64,000 nucleotides of DNA, from positions 1-64,000 of the forward strand of contig NZ_BATJ01000009.1 of the NCBI RefSeq assembly GCF_000467125.1, written 5' to 3'. Made by a program: the position numbers and the translations under genes. This document shows positions 40,766-51,253 of this stretch, one piece after another. The notes below the pieces were generated by a model. It worked only from the letters and a program-made list of their open reading frames with translations. It did no database searches and was not told where the DNA came from. Position 1 is the stretch's first letter. Every line of letters begins with the position of its first letter. This DNA is from Vibrio proteolyticus NBRC 13287. Its GTDB lineage: Bacteria > Pseudomonadota > Gammaproteobacteria > Enterobacterales > Vibrionaceae.

Positions 40766-42328
40766 TTAATCTGTCGCTGCTTTTAAGTCTTTTAGGCGAA
40801 TCCCCATGATAAACAGACTAATGAGATATACCAAGGCACCAAGGCCAATCAGCATCGCCAACATCAGCGCCCGGTACGACCCACTCCAGCTCAGCCACAC
40901 CGACATGTCTTTATCTGCCCACAGGATTGCTGCGACCATCAGTGCGCCACCGACAATCAGACGCGCCACGAAAGAGATGGTCTGGCGAGTTACCTGATAC
41001 ACCCCCTGCAAATGCAGACCGCGGTACAACAGCGCCATATTGACAAATGCCGACAAGGCCGTGGCTATCGCCAGACCGACATAACCGTACATCCAGGCAA
41101 AAATCGCGTTGAATACCATATTGGTCACCATAGCAATGATGCCGTATTTGACCGGCGTTCTGGTGTCCTGGCGCGAGTAATATCCCGGGGCCAGCACTTT
41201 GATCAGCATAAAGTTCAACAGGCCAGACGCATACGCCAGCAGAGACAGCGACGCCTGATGCACATCGTGAGGACTGAACTCCCCGCGCATAAACAGTACC
41301 ATTAACATCGGTTTGGCCAACACCATCAACCCCAACATGGCGGGAATCCCCAACAGAGTGACCATACGCACCCCCCAGTCCATAGTGTGAGCAAAGCCTT
41401 CGCCTTGGGCGTCGACGTGTTTACGCGACAGCGCCGGCAAAATCACCGTGGCAATTGCAATACCAAACAACCCGAGCGGAAACTCCAGCAACCGGTCAGA
41501 ATAATACAGCCAGCTGATTGAACCGGTTTGCAGAAAACTGGCAATAAAGGTGTCAAACAACAGGTTGATCTGGCTGACGGAAACCCCGAACAACGCGGGG
41601 ATCATCAGCGTCCGGATCTTTACGACCCCCGGGTCACGCCAGCCCCATTTCGGCTTGACCATCACCCCGGCCTTAATCAGAAACGGGATCTGAAACAGAA
41701 ACTGAACCAGACCACCGAGAAACACCCCGATCGCCAAACCAATCTCCGGCTGAGTCATCTGCGGTGAAATAAACCAGGCCGAAAAGATGATCATCACATT
41801 GAGAAACACCGGCGTAAAAGAAGAGACGGCGAATTTTCCCATGGTGTTGAGGATGGCACCGGACAGGGCCACAAACGTAATGAACCATAAATAAGGAAAG
41901 GTCAGTTTGAGCATCAAGGTGGCGAGTTCAAACTTTTCTGCCGACGGACCACCATTCAGCCAGTCCCAGAACCACCCCGCCGCAAACACCGCAGTGACGG
42001 CTCCGGAAAACAGAATACCCAGCAGGGTAACTACGGTGACAATCACCCCGAGCGTCCCGGCAGCGCGAGCAACCAGCTCACGCGTTTTGTCCATATCCCC
42101 CTGAGCATGCGATTCGGTTAAGACCGGAACAAACGCCTGAGAGAATGCGCCTTCGGCAAACAGGCGACGTAAAAAATTGGGGATCTTATTGGCCAGAAAG
42201 AAGACATCAGCCCCAGCCCCTGCGCCCATCAAGTTGGCGACTACCACGTCCCGGACTAATCCCAGGACACGCGAAACCAAAGTCATGGCACTGACGATCA
42301 GGCCAGACTTAAGAAGACGTTTACTCAC
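40766..42328 (-). CDS. murJ: Lipid II flippase MurJ
   Basis: Essential inner-membrane flippase (MOP superfamily, 14 TM helices) that moves lipid II to the periplasmic face for wall synthesis. 520 aa with the N-terminal signature LVSRVLGLVRDVVVANLMGAG and AFSQAFVPVL. The start codon is GTG (42326-42328), with AGAGG 4-5 nt upstream. Divergent from rpsT. Confidence 0.97.
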   Translation of the reverse strand: MSKRLLKSGLIVSAMTLVSRVLGLVRDVVVANLMGAGAGADVFFLANKIPNFLRRLFAEGAFSQAFVPVLTESHAQGDMDKTRELVARAAGTLGVIVTVVTLLGILFSGAVTAVFAAGWFWDWLNGGPSAEKFELATLMLKLTFPYLWFITFVALSGAILNTMGKFAVSSFTPVFLNVMIIFSAWFISPQMTQPEIGLAIGVFLGGLVQFLFQIPFLIKAGVMVKPKWGWRDPGVVKIRTLMIPALFGVSVSQINLLFDTFIASFLQTGSISWLYYSDRLLEFPLGLFGIAIATVILPALSRKHVDAQGEGFAHTMDWGVRMVTLLGIPAMLGLMVLAKPMLMVLFMRGEFSPHDVHQASLSLLAYASGLLNFMLIKVLAPGYYSRQDTRTPVKYGIIAMVTNMVFNAIFAWMYGYVGLAIATALSAFVNMALLYRGLHLQGVYQVTRQTISFVARLIVGGALMVAAILWADKDMSVWLSWSGSYRALMLAMLIGLGALVYLISLFIMGIRLKDLKAATD

Positions 42329-42512
42329 TTTAACCTCTGTCGAAGCAGCTAAAAATCCGATTATCTACCTCGCCGGGAAAGGAATGTCAGCGTAAGAGCA
42401 GATAAGTATTAGCATTGGTATAAAAATACTGTTAGAATCCACGCCATCTTAACCGCGAAGACCTTTTCTTACCAAAATTTGTTTGGTTTCGAGTGGTTTT
42501 TGCACAAATCAT

Positions 42513-42541
42513 TTGACAATTAAGTGCTAATGAGGGATATT
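42513..42541 (+). promoter_or_regulatory. rpsT promoter
   Basis: Perfect -35 TTGACA (42513-42518), 17-bp spacer, -10 GATATT (42536-42541), about 50 bp before the rpsT start. Confidence 0.6.
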
Positions 42542-42589
42542 CCCTGCCCTTAAATTGTCACCGAACTAAAGTTTTTGGGAGTTAGACCC

Positions 42590-42850
42590 TTGGCAAATAG
42601 TAAATCTGCTAAGAAGCGCGCTATCCAGGCTGAGAAACGTCGCCAGCACAATGCTAGCCGTCGTTCAATGATGCGCACTTACATGAAGAAAACTGTTGCT
42701 GCTATCGAAGCAGGCGACAAAGCTGCTGCAACTGAAGCATTTGCTGCAGTTACACCAATCCTAGACCGCATGGCGACTAAAGGCCTTATTCACAAGAATA
42801 AAGCTGCACGTCATAAGTCTCGCTTCTCTGCTGCAATCAAAGCTCTGTAA
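42590..42850 (+). CDS. rpsT: 30S ribosomal protein S20
   Basis: Small-subunit protein binding 16S rRNA at the body of the 30S; 86 aa, very basic, beginning [20 protein letters not shown] after the initiator. The start codon is TTG at 42590, with GGGAG upstream. E. coli rpsT also starts with UUG, a feature tied to its translational autocontrol. A second in-frame TTG at 42575 lacks family support. Confidence 0.97.
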   Translation: MANSKSAKKRAIQAEKRRQHNASRRSMMRTYMKKTVAAIEAGDKAAATEAFAAVTPILDRMATKGLIHKNKAARHKSRFSAAIKAL

Positions 42851-42874
42851 TAGAACTCTGATAACACAGTGAAG

Positions 42875-42905
42875 AAAAAAACCGGCTGCATGGCCGGTTT
42901 TTTTA
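42875..42905 (+). terminator. rpsT terminator
   Basis: Stem ACCGGC / GCCGGT flanked by A7 and T8, 25 bp after the rpsT stop; the flanking A run also makes it usable on the opposite strand for hlyU. Confidence 0.9.
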
Positions 42906-42942
42906 TACCTGAATTTTACCTTAAAAAGTAAAAAGCGATGGC

Positions 42943-43251
42943 TTACGCCATCGCCGCTTCCTTGCAATACAGCTGATGCAGTAAATGAATCATGGCTTTC
43001 ACCTCATCACTGCTCAGCGTGTAGTAAACCGTTTGAGCCTCTTTGCGTGTATGCACCAGACCGTCTCGTCGCAGCCACGCCAGATGCTGGGATAATGCCG
43101 ACTGGCTCAATTCAAGTTTACTGCACAATTCTCCAACCGATAGCTCCTGATTATGCAGCATGCACAAGATCTGCAGCCGACGCTCATTAGCCATGGCCTT
43201 AAGCAACACCACCGCTTTAGCCGAGTTTTTTTCCATTTCTTGTAGGTTCAT
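42943..43251 (-). CDS. hlyU: ArsR-family regulator HlyU
   Basis: Winged-helix regulator that in V. cholerae and V. vulnificus activates hemolysin and toxin genes by countering H-NS, and is redox-sensitive through two cysteines. 102 aa, nearly identical to known HlyU in MEKNSAKAVVLLKAMANERR and LSQSALSQHLAWLRRDGLV (recognition helix). Both cysteines are present: Cys30 (ILCML) and the one in LYCKEA. The ATG at 43251 with AAGGG upstream is preferred over a TTG seven codons earlier. No hemolysin gene lies in the window, so targets are elsewhere. Confidence 0.94.
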   Translation of the reverse strand: MNLQEMEKNSAKAVVLLKAMANERRLQILCMLHNQELSVGELCSKLELSQSALSQHLAWLRRDGLVHTRKEAQTVYYTLSSDEVKAMIHLLHQLYCKEAAMA

Positions 43252-43380
43252 AGGCGGGATCCCTTGGAACAACTGTACATCTCAGACTTCACAAGTTTAA
43301 CCTAGTCAGTCAAGCGAATTTATAAAAATTTACAATATCAGCGGAGATAGTAATCGATTTGTTCACAAGAATAAAATTAA

Positions 43381-44271
43381 TCATTCAAACAAATTGCTAA
43401 AATCCGCGTCACAAACGTTTTTTACTGCCGGATGTTGGATCATCCTCTCGGCAAAAATGACATAATATTCTTCTCTGAGCTCCTCGATGTGTCCGATCAA
43501 CTGAAGCGGCAGATCATCCCCCACTTCTGACACATATAAAGAAGGCGCAAGAAAAATCACATCATGGTGATAACGGGCAAAGGCTTTCATTAATGCCGCA
43601 TCATCGAATTCACCCAAGATGTTGGGCTGAATGCCCTGACGATCAAACCACTGTAGTACTTTACGCCCCATCGCCGTGCGACTTCCAGGGATCAGCAGTT
43701 TACGCTGCTCAAGCACCGCAGGAAATCTGACCTTATCCAGATTGCCAGAGCAGAAAAAGCTCATCTTACTCTCACCCAGCTTTTTACTGTACAGCCCCGG
43801 GCTCTGACCGGAATCCACCGGACAGTCGGATAAAATCATGTCTAATTTATGTTGCGACAGTTGTTCAAGTAACATTTCGTGGGTCGACTCAAAACAACGT
43901 AAATGAATGCTGTTGTCTGCTGGTACAGTCGTCATCAGAATCTTACTCACCAATCGCTTTGACAACGCATCCGCCACACCAACATCGAACAGGATGTTTG
44001 AACGCTGGCTGTAATTGACAATATCCAGCATCTCATAGCTAAGGCCAAACATTCGGTCTGCGTATTTGAACACCAGTTGACCCAACTCGGTAGGCTCGAC
44101 ACTGCGCCCATTACGCTTAGTCAGTTTGCCATCCATCCGTTCTTCCAACGCTTTGATTTGCCCAGTGACAGTTTGCGGCGTCAGAAACAAAGCTTCCGCC
44201 GCCTTAGTGACTGAGCCTTGTTTGCATACCATCCAAAAGTAATAAAGGTGGTTGTAGTTGAGGTGAGACAT
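43381..44271 (-). CDS. nhaR: LysR-family transcriptional activator NhaR
   Basis: 296 aa. N-terminal LysR helix-turn-helix ([27 protein letters not shown]) preceded by the NhaR-typical [15 protein letters not shown], then a substrate-binding domain. NhaR activates the sodium/proton antiporter gene nhaA in response to Na+ in E. coli. No nhaA is adjacent, in contrast to E. coli (nhaA-nhaR), so it acts in trans here. Neighbour nptA is a sodium-coupled transporter. Confidence 0.92.
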   Translation of the reverse strand: MSHLNYNHLYYFWMVCKQGSVTKAAEALFLTPQTVTGQIKALEERMDGKLTKRNGRSVEPTELGQLVFKYADRMFGLSYEMLDIVNYSQRSNILFDVGVADALSKRLVSKILMTTVPADNSIHLRCFESTHEMLLEQLSQHKLDMILSDCPVDSGQSPGLYSKKLGESKMSFFCSGNLDKVRFPAVLEQRKLLIPGSRTAMGRKVLQWFDRQGIQPNILGEFDDAALMKAFARYHHDVIFLAPSLYVSEVGDDLPLQLIGHIEELREEYYVIFAERMIQHPAVKNVCDADFSNLFE

Positions 44272-44676
44272 GCCTGTATTCCATCAAGGTCGTCGAGCTT
44301 TGTTTATAGCAAATGTATTTTGTGACCACAATAAATCGTTAAAACCGAATTATTAGAGAAAAAATCATAATTATTCCGAACAGTACAACCAGCAATATGA
44401 CAGCAATGCCGTACCCGTGTCACAAAACGCTTTACATAACACCTACAGGTACGAAAAATCTGCGCCAAAATTCGTCACAAAACAAGTTATAAACATTATA
44501 TAAATCAGAAAGATAAATAACTACTGATAATTTTATTCACCAACAAGGGTTCAAGCGCTCAAAAACACATCAGTTTCAATATAACTGTCATATTAATGAA
44601 ACATTCGCTCTCTACTATCGCCCACAGTTTCAACAACCGACCTCAGTTCTATCCATACAGGTCCACGGAGAAAAAA
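44272..44676 (+). promoter_or_regulatory. nhaR-nptA intergenic region
   Basis: 405 bp, strongly AT-rich. The only signal I note is CTGTCATA at 44585-44592, equal to one half of a Pho box, but its second half is poor. Several GTCACAAAA words (near 44418 and 44475) may be coincidental. An in-frame ATG at 44596 would extend nptA by 27 residues without a good SD. Confidence 0.3.
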
Positions 44677-45825
44677 ATGATGAACCAAGCTACTACTGCA
44701 GCGTCACCGATTTCGGGTACGACTCGCTGGTTACGCTGGGCTAACTTGGCATTCATGCTTTATCTGCTGTTACTGGCAGTATCTATGGTAGGCAGCGGTT
44801 TCAAATGGGCGACGGGCGATCAAGCCAAAGTGCTGTTTGAATTTGCCTCTCATCCAGTTGCCGGGTTGATGATCGGCCTGGTGGCGACGGCGTTAATCCA
44901 ATCCTCCAGTACGGTCACCTCGATCATTGTGGGCCTAGTGGCTGGCGGACTTCCGGTCGAAACCGCCATTCCTATGGTCATGGGCGCCAATATTGGCACC
45001 ACGGTCACCAACACTCTGGTCAGCCTGGGCCACGTTCGCTGTAAAGAAGAATTCAAACGCGCGTTTGCAAGTGCCACTATCCACGACTTTTTCAACTTGC
45101 TTGCAGTACTGATCTTCCTGCCTCTGGAAATGATGTTTGGCATTCTGGAAAAAATTTCCCATTGGCTGGTGTCGCCACTACTGGCTACCGGTGACATGAG
45201 CCTGAAAGGCTTCAACTTCATCAAACCGATCACCAAACCTGTGGTCAGCGCGATCAAAGGCCCGTTGTCAACTTTCGGCGATACGATTGGCGGTGTGCTG
45301 TTGATTGTCCTCGGTATTGCCACTATCTTTTTGGCTATCACGGTAATGGGCAAACTAATGAAGAGTCTGATGGTTGGCCGCGCTCGTGACATTCTGAAAA
45401 ACGCCATTGGCCGTGGCCCGATCCACGGTATCGTATCTGGCTCTATAGTCACGGTTTTGGTGCAGTCTTCTTCTACCACTACCAGCCTGATGGTGCCACT
45501 GGTTGGGACTGGCGTCCTGAAAGTGCGTGACGTGTACCCATTTACCCTTGGGGCAAACATCGGTACTTGCATTACCGCGTTATTGGCGGCAACAGCAGTT
45601 ACGGGTGAGTTCGCGGTCTTCGCCCTGCAAATTGCTCTGGTTCACCTGACCTTCAACATACTGGCAACCCTGCTGATCTTCGGTATTCCGTTCCTGCGTG
45701 AACTGCCACTGAAAGGTGCCGATATGATCTCCGAAATGGCGATCAAAAACAAAGCAGTTGTTGCAGGCTACCTGTTATCGGTTTTCCTGATTCTTCCAGG
45801 CACCATTCTGGCGTTATCCGCTTAA
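44677..45825 (+). CDS. nptA: Sodium-dependent phosphate transporter NptA
   Basis: Inner-membrane Na+/Pi cotransporter (PNaS/SLC34 family), 382 aa with about 9 TM helices. The two inverted repeat units each carry the QSSS motif: LIQSSSTVTSIIVG and LVQSSSTTTSLMVP, with GANIGTTVTNT and GANIGTCITAL after each. NptA of V. cholerae was described as a bacterial relative of animal type II Na+/Pi transporters. Start chosen at 44677, which has GGAG six bases upstream. Confidence 0.94.
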   Translation: MMNQATTAASPISGTTRWLRWANLAFMLYLLLLAVSMVGSGFKWATGDQAKVLFEFASHPVAGLMIGLVATALIQSSSTVTSIIVGLVAGGLPVETAIPMVMGANIGTTVTNTLVSLGHVRCKEEFKRAFASATIHDFFNLLAVLIFLPLEMMFGILEKISHWLVSPLLATGDMSLKGFNFIKPITKPVVSAIKGPLSTFGDTIGGVLLIVLGIATIFLAITVMGKLMKSLMVGRARDILKNAIGRGPIHGIVSGSIVTVLVQSSSTTTSLMVPLVGTGVLKVRDVYPFTLGANIGTCITALLAATAVTGEFAVFALQIALVHLTFNILATLLIFGIPFLRELPLKGADMISEMAIKNKAVVAGYLLSVFLILPGTILALSA

Positions 45826-45848
45826 TCAACACCATCGCTTATTGTGAC

Positions 45849-45873
45849 AGGCCCCAATACTGGGGCCTTTTTT
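45849..45873 (+). terminator. nptA terminator
   Basis: 8-bp stem AGGCCCCA / TGGGGCCT with loop ATAC and T run, 24 bp after the stop. Confidence 0.92.
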
Positions 45874-45913
45874 GTCTCAGTCAAGCTTATTTATGACGGT
45901 ACATTTGACGAAC

Positions 45914-45944
45914 AAAAAAGCCAGCACGGATGCTGGCTTTTTTT
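45914..45944. terminator. thyA terminator (bidirectional form)
   Basis: Stem AAAAGCCAGCA / TGCTGGCTTTT with loop CGGA, T run on both strands; lies just after the thyA stop on the minus strand. Confidence 0.92.
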
Positions 45945-45959
45945 GTGTTGAATTACGGC

Positions 45960-46811
45960 TTAGACCGAAAACGGGTATTTGATCGCGTCGTGGCATTGAT
46001 ACCCCGTCACCTCAAAGTCATCCAGCGTTACCCAAGTCTCCAAATCCTCCAAAGAGCGGATATCCGGGTTGATGCTAAACTGAGGTGCCGCAAACGGTTC
46101 GCGCTTAAGCTGCACATCGCGCATCAGCGCCAGCTGATCTTCATAAATGTGCGCGTTAACGATTTTGTGGTACGCCACGCCTGGTTTCTTGCCGGTGATC
46201 TGCGCCATGATCGCCAGAAACACATAGACTTGAACCATGTTGAAGTTCAGACCCAGCGGCACATCGCATGAGCGCTGCGTACTGTTGAGGAACAAGGTAT
46301 CCCCCAGCAGGGAAAAGTGATGGCTGTACATACACGGACGCAGGCATCCCATATGAAACTCACCCGGGTTGTAGAAATTAAGAATTTCACCGCGATCATC
46401 AACACCGCGGGTTAAGTCATCCACAATCTTACGGAGCTGGTCAATGTGCCCCCCATCCGGCTTCGCCCAGGCACGCCCCTGCACCCCATAAACCCGCCCC
46501 ATGTCATCCTCACCTTTACGATAAGGGTTATCCAGCCAGGCTTGATTCAAGTTGGCGTTGGCGTCCCAGGTTTTGGTGCCCAACTGACGAAAATCGGCCG
46601 CATTGTCATAACCTCGGATGTAGCCAAGCAGCTCGGCTACGGCGGCTTTCCAGAAGCTTTTACGCGTGGTCACCAGCGGGAACTGATTGTGACCGACATC
46701 GTAACTCAGGTCGGCATTGATCACCGTCAGGCAACGTTTACCGGTGCGTTCGTTTTCAACCCATACGCCCTGATCAACAATACGCTGGCAGAGGTCTAAA
46801 TACTGTTTCAC
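45960..46811 (-). CDS. thyA: Thymidylate synthase
   Basis: Methylates dUMP to dTMP with methylene-tetrahydrofolate. 283 aa, the longer Vibrio type (E. coli 264). The active-site Cys is in [11 protein letters not shown], followed by the phosphate-binding [13 protein letters not shown] and HIYEDQL. The start codon is GTG with SD AAGGAA. It lies 12 bp downstream of lgt on the same strand, the conserved lgt-thyA pair. Confidence 0.97.
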   Translation of the reverse strand: MKQYLDLCQRIVDQGVWVENERTGKRCLTVINADLSYDVGHNQFPLVTTRKSFWKAAVAELLGYIRGYDNAADFRQLGTKTWDANANLNQAWLDNPYRKGEDDMGRVYGVQGRAWAKPDGGHIDQLRKIVDDLTRGVDDRGEILNFYNPGEFHMGCLRPCMYSHHFSLLGDTLFLNSTQRSCDVPLGLNFNMVQVYVFLAIMAQITGKKPGVAYHKIVNAHIYEDQLALMRDVQLKREPFAAPQFSINPDIRSLEDLETWVTLDDFEVTGYQCHDAIKYPFSV

Positions 46812-46823
46812 TTGGATTCCTTA

Positions 46824-47639
46824 CTACTTTGCTGCAACGCCGTCTTTGTACCGTCCACGCTTGTAAGCCCAGATGATCATCAACAGACCGGCCAGAATCA
46901 TCGGCGTCGACAGGATTTGCCCCATTGAAATCACGCCATCAAACAGCCCCAGTTGCGCATCCGGCTCACGGACGAACTCGACAAGGAAGCGGAATGTACC
47001 ATATCCGAGTAAAAATAGCCCTGATACCGACCCGAGTGGACGAGGCTTTTTGATAAACCAGTTAAGAATGAAGAACAACACGATGCCTTCCAGTGCCAGT
47101 TCATACAGCTGAGACGGATGGCGCGGCAGAGGACCTGCGTTGGGGAAAACCATCGCCCATGGCACGTCTGTTACCCGTCCCCAAAGCTCACCATTCATAA
47201 AGTTACCCAGTCGCCCCATCCCGAGGCCAAACGGCACCAGCGGCGCAATAAAGTCGGCCACACCAAAAAAGGTCCGGCCTTGACGATGCGCATACCAGGC
47301 CATCGCAGCAATCACACCAAGCAGGCCACCATGGAATGACATTCCGCCGGTCCAGACTTTAAACAGGTAAAGAGGATCGTCGAGGAACAGACCAAAATTA
47401 TAGAACATCACGTAACCGATACGGCCACCGATCACGACTCCCAAGAAACCCGCAAACAGCAGATCCGATACTTGCTCTCGGGTCCAGCCACTGCCTGGTT
47501 TATCAGCCCGGCGGTTAGCCAGCCACAAAGCAAAGGCAAACCCAACTAAATACATCAAACCGTACCAACGGATCGACAAAGGGCCTATCGTGACCAGAAC
47601 AGGATCAATATTAGGAAATTGGAAGTATTCCTGAGACAT
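46824..47639 (-). CDS. lgt: Prolipoprotein diacylglyceryl transferase Lgt
   Basis: Inner-membrane enzyme that attaches diacylglycerol from phosphatidylglycerol to the lipobox Cys of prolipoproteins; the first step that precedes LspA (36.3 kb). 271 aa with seven TM helices and the signature [14 protein letters not shown] around residues 140-153. Conserved lgt-thyA operon. Confidence 0.97.
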   Translation of the reverse strand: MSQEYFQFPNIDPVLVTIGPLSIRWYGLMYLVGFAFALWLANRRADKPGSGWTREQVSDLLFAGFLGVVIGGRIGYVMFYNFGLFLDDPLYLFKVWTGGMSFHGGLLGVIAAMAWYAHRQGRTFFGVADFIAPLVPFGLGMGRLGNFMNGELWGRVTDVPWAMVFPNAGPLPRHPSQLYELALEGIVLFFILNWFIKKPRPLGSVSGLFLLGYGTFRFLVEFVREPDAQLGLFDGVISMGQILSTPMILAGLLMIIWAYKRGRYKDGVAAK

Positions 47640-47681
47640 AAAACGTTTCTCTTGCTTGAAATAGGTATTAAGAGTGAGATG

Positions 47682-48476
47682 TCATTGCAGTAACATAGTT
47701 CCGGCAACAAACATCAAAAACACGGCAAAAATTTTCTTGAGTGCGGCGGTCGGCATCCGAGTGGCCAAACGGGCACCAATGCGTGTGGTCAGCATCGACG
47801 TTGCCGCGATGGCAGCCAATGCAGGCAGATAAACATAGCCCAAGCTGTACGGCGGTAAGTTATCACTGCTGAAACCGTGCAGAATAAACCCGGTCATACC
47901 GGAAATCGCGATCACACAACCACACACTGATGATGAGCCGACAGCACGGCGCATTTCGACCCCGTGACGGTTGAGAAACGGCACCGACAACGAACCGCCG
48001 CCGATACCAGCCAAGCTCGATACCACGCCGATCCCGGTTCCGTAACACATGGTCGCCAGTGTACCTGGCATGTCGCGATGTTTGCTGTTTTTCAGCGACA
48101 GCAACATCTGCAGCGACAGCAGCAAGACAATGACACCAAAGATTTTCGGCAGGTACTGAGCCGGGATCCATTCCGCGATATTCGCGCCGACAAACCCGCC
48201 AATCACCACTCCCGGCATCAACCATTTGACGACAAACATATCGACATTACCCAGCTTGAGGTGGTTGAGTGCCGACGAGCCGGACGTCACGATGATGCTG
48301 GCCAGGGAGGTCGCCAACGCAATATTCATCACGATGGCAGGGTCAACCTTAGCCATCGGCAGCAGAAACAGCAGTGCCGGTACCACCACCAGGCCACCAC
48401 CAATGCCCAGCAGCCCAGCCAACACACCTACCACAGAGCCGAGCAGAAGCAACAGCAGCAAAAATTCAACGTTCAA
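47682..48476 (-). CDS. TauE/SafE-family sulfite exporter-like membrane protein
   Basis: 264 aa with about eight TM helices arranged as two repeats (GLLGIGGGLVVVPALLFLLP and SLAGIGGGSLSVPFL), typical of the TauE/SafE family. Family members export sulfite or organosulfonates; the substrate here is unknown. The start codon is TTG (48474-48476), preceded by AAGG. It begins 9 bp after ptsP and precedes lgt, so it may be translated from the ptsP transcript. Confidence 0.85.
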   Translation of the reverse strand: MNVEFLLLLLLLGSVVGVLAGLLGIGGGLVVVPALLFLLPMAKVDPAIVMNIALATSLASIIVTSGSSALNHLKLGNVDMFVVKWLMPGVVIGGFVGANIAEWIPAQYLPKIFGVIVLLLSLQMLLSLKNSKHRDMPGTLATMCYGTGIGVVSSLAGIGGGSLSVPFLNRHGVEMRRAVGSSSVCGCVIAISGMTGFILHGFSSDNLPPYSLGYVYLPALAAIAATSMLTTRIGARLATRMPTAALKKIFAVFLMFVAGTMLLQ

Positions 48477-48485
48477 GTGATTACC

Positions 48486-50732
48486 TTATTTTTTCCCGGC
48501 ACGAATGAAGCCGGCGAAGCCTTTCTGTTCAAAGAAGTGCTGCAACATATTGTAAATGGCATCCCCGTAGGGTTGCATCAGCGCTTTGTCAGCAAGTGCT
48601 GTTAATTCTTGTGCAGCGGAATGACGCAACAGGTATTTAACCCGGGCAACGTTCGACGTGTTCATACTCAGCGTACGATAACCCAGCCCTACCAGCAGCA
48701 GCGCGCCGATCGGGTCACCGGCCAGCTCACCGCACACACAGACGGGCAGCTTCAGTTGCTCACAGCACGATTGGATCTGCTTCAGTGCCATCACCACCGC
48801 CGGATGCATCGATTCATACACATCTGCCACGCGGGAATTATTGCGATCCACCGCCAGCAGATATTGGGTTAGATCATTGGTCCCAACCGAAACAAAGTCG
48901 ATTTTCGTGGCAATGAGTGGCAGCAAGTAAAGCATCGACGGTACTTCAATCATGATGCCAACGGGCGGCATCACGATCCGTTCATCGATGACCGACACCT
49001 CCTGATACGCCTGATGGATCAGCGTTAACGCGTCGTCGAGCTCTTTCGCCCCTGATACCATCGGCAGCAGTATACTCAAGTTCTGATATTCTGCACTGGC
49101 TTTCATCATTGCCCGAAGCTGCATCAAGAAGATATCCGGATGATCAAGCGTAAAGCGGATCCCACGCCAGCCAAGAAAGGGATTGTCCTCTTCTATCGGC
49201 AGGTACGGCAACGCTTTGTCACCGCCAACATCCAACGTCCGCATCACCACCCGTTTGTCCGGATACGCTCCCAACACCGCCTGGTACTGCTGGGTTTGCT
49301 CTTCTTCAGAAGGAAAACGGTGTTGCAGCAGGAAGGAGATTTCCGTTCGGTACAACCCGACGCCGTCAACCCCCTGGTTCACAGCAATGTTGGCATCCGC
49401 GCTTAACCCCGCGTTGAGCAACACCTGCACCCGTTCTCCATCCTGAGTACAGGCGGGCTCTTCGATGCGCTTGTTGACCATGCTGGCCAACTCGCGCTCT
49501 TCCGCCGCCAGTGCACGGTATTCACGCAGCAACTGTTTGTTTGGCGAAATCAGGATCTTGCCACTGTAGCCGTCAACAATCCCCAGCTTGCCGTTCAGAT
49601 TTTTCAGATTGAGCGTGGCGCCCATCACAGCAGGAATGCCGAGCGCCCGAGAGAGGATAGCGGCGTGCGAGTTAGCCGCCCCTTCCAGCGACACAACCGC
49701 CAGCAGCTTATCTTTTGGAATCGACGCCAACAAGGAAGCGGTCAGCTCTCGCACCACCAGAATCACCGGTTGTTCAAATTCTTGCTGTTCATTTTCGGTA
49801 TTGTGCAGGAAATACAGCAGCCGCTGCCCGAGCTCTCGAATGTCCTGAGCCCGCTCGCGTAAGTAGACATCCGACATCCGCGCAAAACGGTTCGAGTAAG
49901 TTTCCACTACCTGACGCAACGCCCAGTCAGCGCGATCGCCTTTCTGGATTTGCGCTTTCAAATCGCCGCGCAGCATCGGGTCATTCAGCAAGTGAGTAAA
50001 AAGATCAAAGATCGCCAATGCATCTTTGTTGATTTCGCTGTCGAGTTTCTTGCGCATCCGGCGGAAATCACTCAGCGCGGCTTCCACTGCCAGCAGCAAC
50101 CACTCCTGCTCTTGTTCGACATTCAACGTCGACGCCGGATACACATCGGTAAGTTGCGGCTGAGTGTCGTCCCACCAGAACTGGCCAATGGCAATTCCCG
50201 CCGATGCTGGAATGCCTTTGATCGCCTGTTGTCGCTTGCTCAGCTTCCACAAACCCTGGGTTTGCGCGTGGGCAATGATCACCGCCAACTGGGCCGCCAG
50301 AGTAACCAGAAAAGACTCTTCCATTTCACTGAACTGACGCGGTGTTTTCTGTTGTACCACCAACACACCAAGCACTTGTTTGCGGTGAATGATGGGCGTG
50401 CCGAGGAAACTTTGGTATACCTCTTCCCCCAGTTCGGAGAAGTATTTGAAATTGGGGTGTTTGGAAGCTTCAGCCAGGTTGATAGGTTCAGCAGAACGCT
50501 TCACCAATCCCACCAGACCTTCATTAAAATCGATATGAATTTTATCGCCTTTGAACTTGAGACCTTGTGTGGCCATCAGCTCCAGGCGATGCATCTCTTC
50601 GTTTGCCAGATAGATAGTGCAACACTCCGTGCTCATTGCACGGCATGTCTGCTTCACCAAAACATCCAACGCCTGATGGACGTCTTCCACTTTGGAAACC
50701 TGTTCAACTATTTCCCTTAGTTGAGAAAGCAT
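48486..50732 (-). CDS. ptsP: Nitrogen-PTS phosphoenolpyruvate-protein phosphotransferase PtsP (EI-Ntr)
   Basis: 748 aa. First enzyme of the regulatory nitrogen PTS: takes phosphate from PEP and passes it to NPr. N-terminal GAF domain (about 1-165), then the enzyme I modules: PEP-utilising mobile domain with active-site His in GAANSHAAILSRALGIPAV (around residue 356) and PEP-binding barrel (VMRTLDVGGDKALPYLP; VGTNDLTQYLLAVDR; CVCGELAGDP). Located 2 bp after rppH on the same strand, as in E. coli rppH-ptsP. Confidence 0.97.
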   Translation of the reverse strand: MLSQLREIVEQVSKVEDVHQALDVLVKQTCRAMSTECCTIYLANEEMHRLELMATQGLKFKGDKIHIDFNEGLVGLVKRSAEPINLAEASKHPNFKYFSELGEEVYQSFLGTPIIHRKQVLGVLVVQQKTPRQFSEMEESFLVTLAAQLAVIIAHAQTQGLWKLSKRQQAIKGIPASAGIAIGQFWWDDTQPQLTDVYPASTLNVEQEQEWLLLAVEAALSDFRRMRKKLDSEINKDALAIFDLFTHLLNDPMLRGDLKAQIQKGDRADWALRQVVETYSNRFARMSDVYLRERAQDIRELGQRLLYFLHNTENEQQEFEQPVILVVRELTASLLASIPKDKLLAVVSLEGAANSHAAILSRALGIPAVMGATLNLKNLNGKLGIVDGYSGKILISPNKQLLREYRALAAEERELASMVNKRIEEPACTQDGERVQVLLNAGLSADANIAVNQGVDGVGLYRTEISFLLQHRFPSEEEQTQQYQAVLGAYPDKRVVMRTLDVGGDKALPYLPIEEDNPFLGWRGIRFTLDHPDIFLMQLRAMMKASAEYQNLSILLPMVSGAKELDDALTLIHQAYQEVSVIDERIVMPPVGIMIEVPSMLYLLPLIATKIDFVSVGTNDLTQYLLAVDRNNSRVADVYESMHPAVVMALKQIQSCCEQLKLPVCVCGELAGDPIGALLLVGLGYRTLSMNTSNVARVKYLLRHSAAQELTALADKALMQPYGDAIYNMLQHFFEQKGFAGFIRAGKK

Positions 50733-50734
50733 GC

Positions 50735-51253
50735 CTATCCTCTTTTGTGTTTGCGTTTACCTTTCAGTTTACGTTCACGGAACGGCATTGCCATCGAGGC
50801 AAACTCCTTCATTGCCCGACGATAAACATCGCGCTTAAAAGAAACCACTTGTCTGACCGGATACCAATAACTGACCCAACGCCAACCATCAAATTCAGGG
50901 GAATTACCACGCTGCATATTAATGCGCGATTCTTCGCACTCCAGACGCAATAAAAACCATTTCTGTTTTTGGCCGATACAGACAGGTTTGGAATCCCAGC
51001 GAACCAAACGCTTGGGAAGCTTGTACCTCAGCCAATGACGACTGGTTGCGATGATCTTGACGTCTTTCTTCGTCAATCCCACTTCTTCATACAACTCCCG
51101 GAACATGGCTTGCTCAGGAGTTTCGCCATCATCAATGCCACCTTGAGGAAACTGCCAAGAGTGTTGTCCGTATCGTTTTGCCCAGAAGACCTGACCATGG
51201 TTGTTACAAATTACAATTCCCACATTTAAGCGGTAACCATCGCCATCTATCAC
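50735..51253 (-). CDS. rppH: RNA pyrophosphohydrolase RppH
   Basis: Nudix enzyme that removes pyrophosphate from mRNA 5' ends and so exposes them to RNase E. 172 aa with a full Nudix box ([23 protein letters not shown] spans the 23-residue signature at about residues 38-60, key Glu in REL-x-EE). The start is GTG at 51253, aligning with the family MIDDDGYR; AGAGG is 8 nt upstream. The open frame reaches back to 51430, but that part has no family similarity. Last 20 residues are very basic. Confidence 0.96.
   Translation of the reverse strand: MIDGDGYRLNVGIVICNNHGQVFWAKRYGQHSWQFPQGGIDDGETPEQAMFRELYEEVGLTKKDVKIIATSRHWLRYKLPKRLVRWDSKPVCIGQKQKWFLLRLECEESRINMQRGNSPEFDGWRWVSYWYPVRQVVSFKRDVYRRAMKEFASMAMPFRERKLKGKRKHKRG

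Noticed and set aside
44585..44592. CTGTCATA, possible Pho box for nptA
   Set aside because: Only a half-site; the second 7-mer of a Pho box is not present at the right spacing.
49950..50720. 256-codon ORF on the plus strand
   Set aside because: Antisense shadow of ptsP; Leu/Arg/His-rich translation typical of the reverse frame of a GC-balanced gene.
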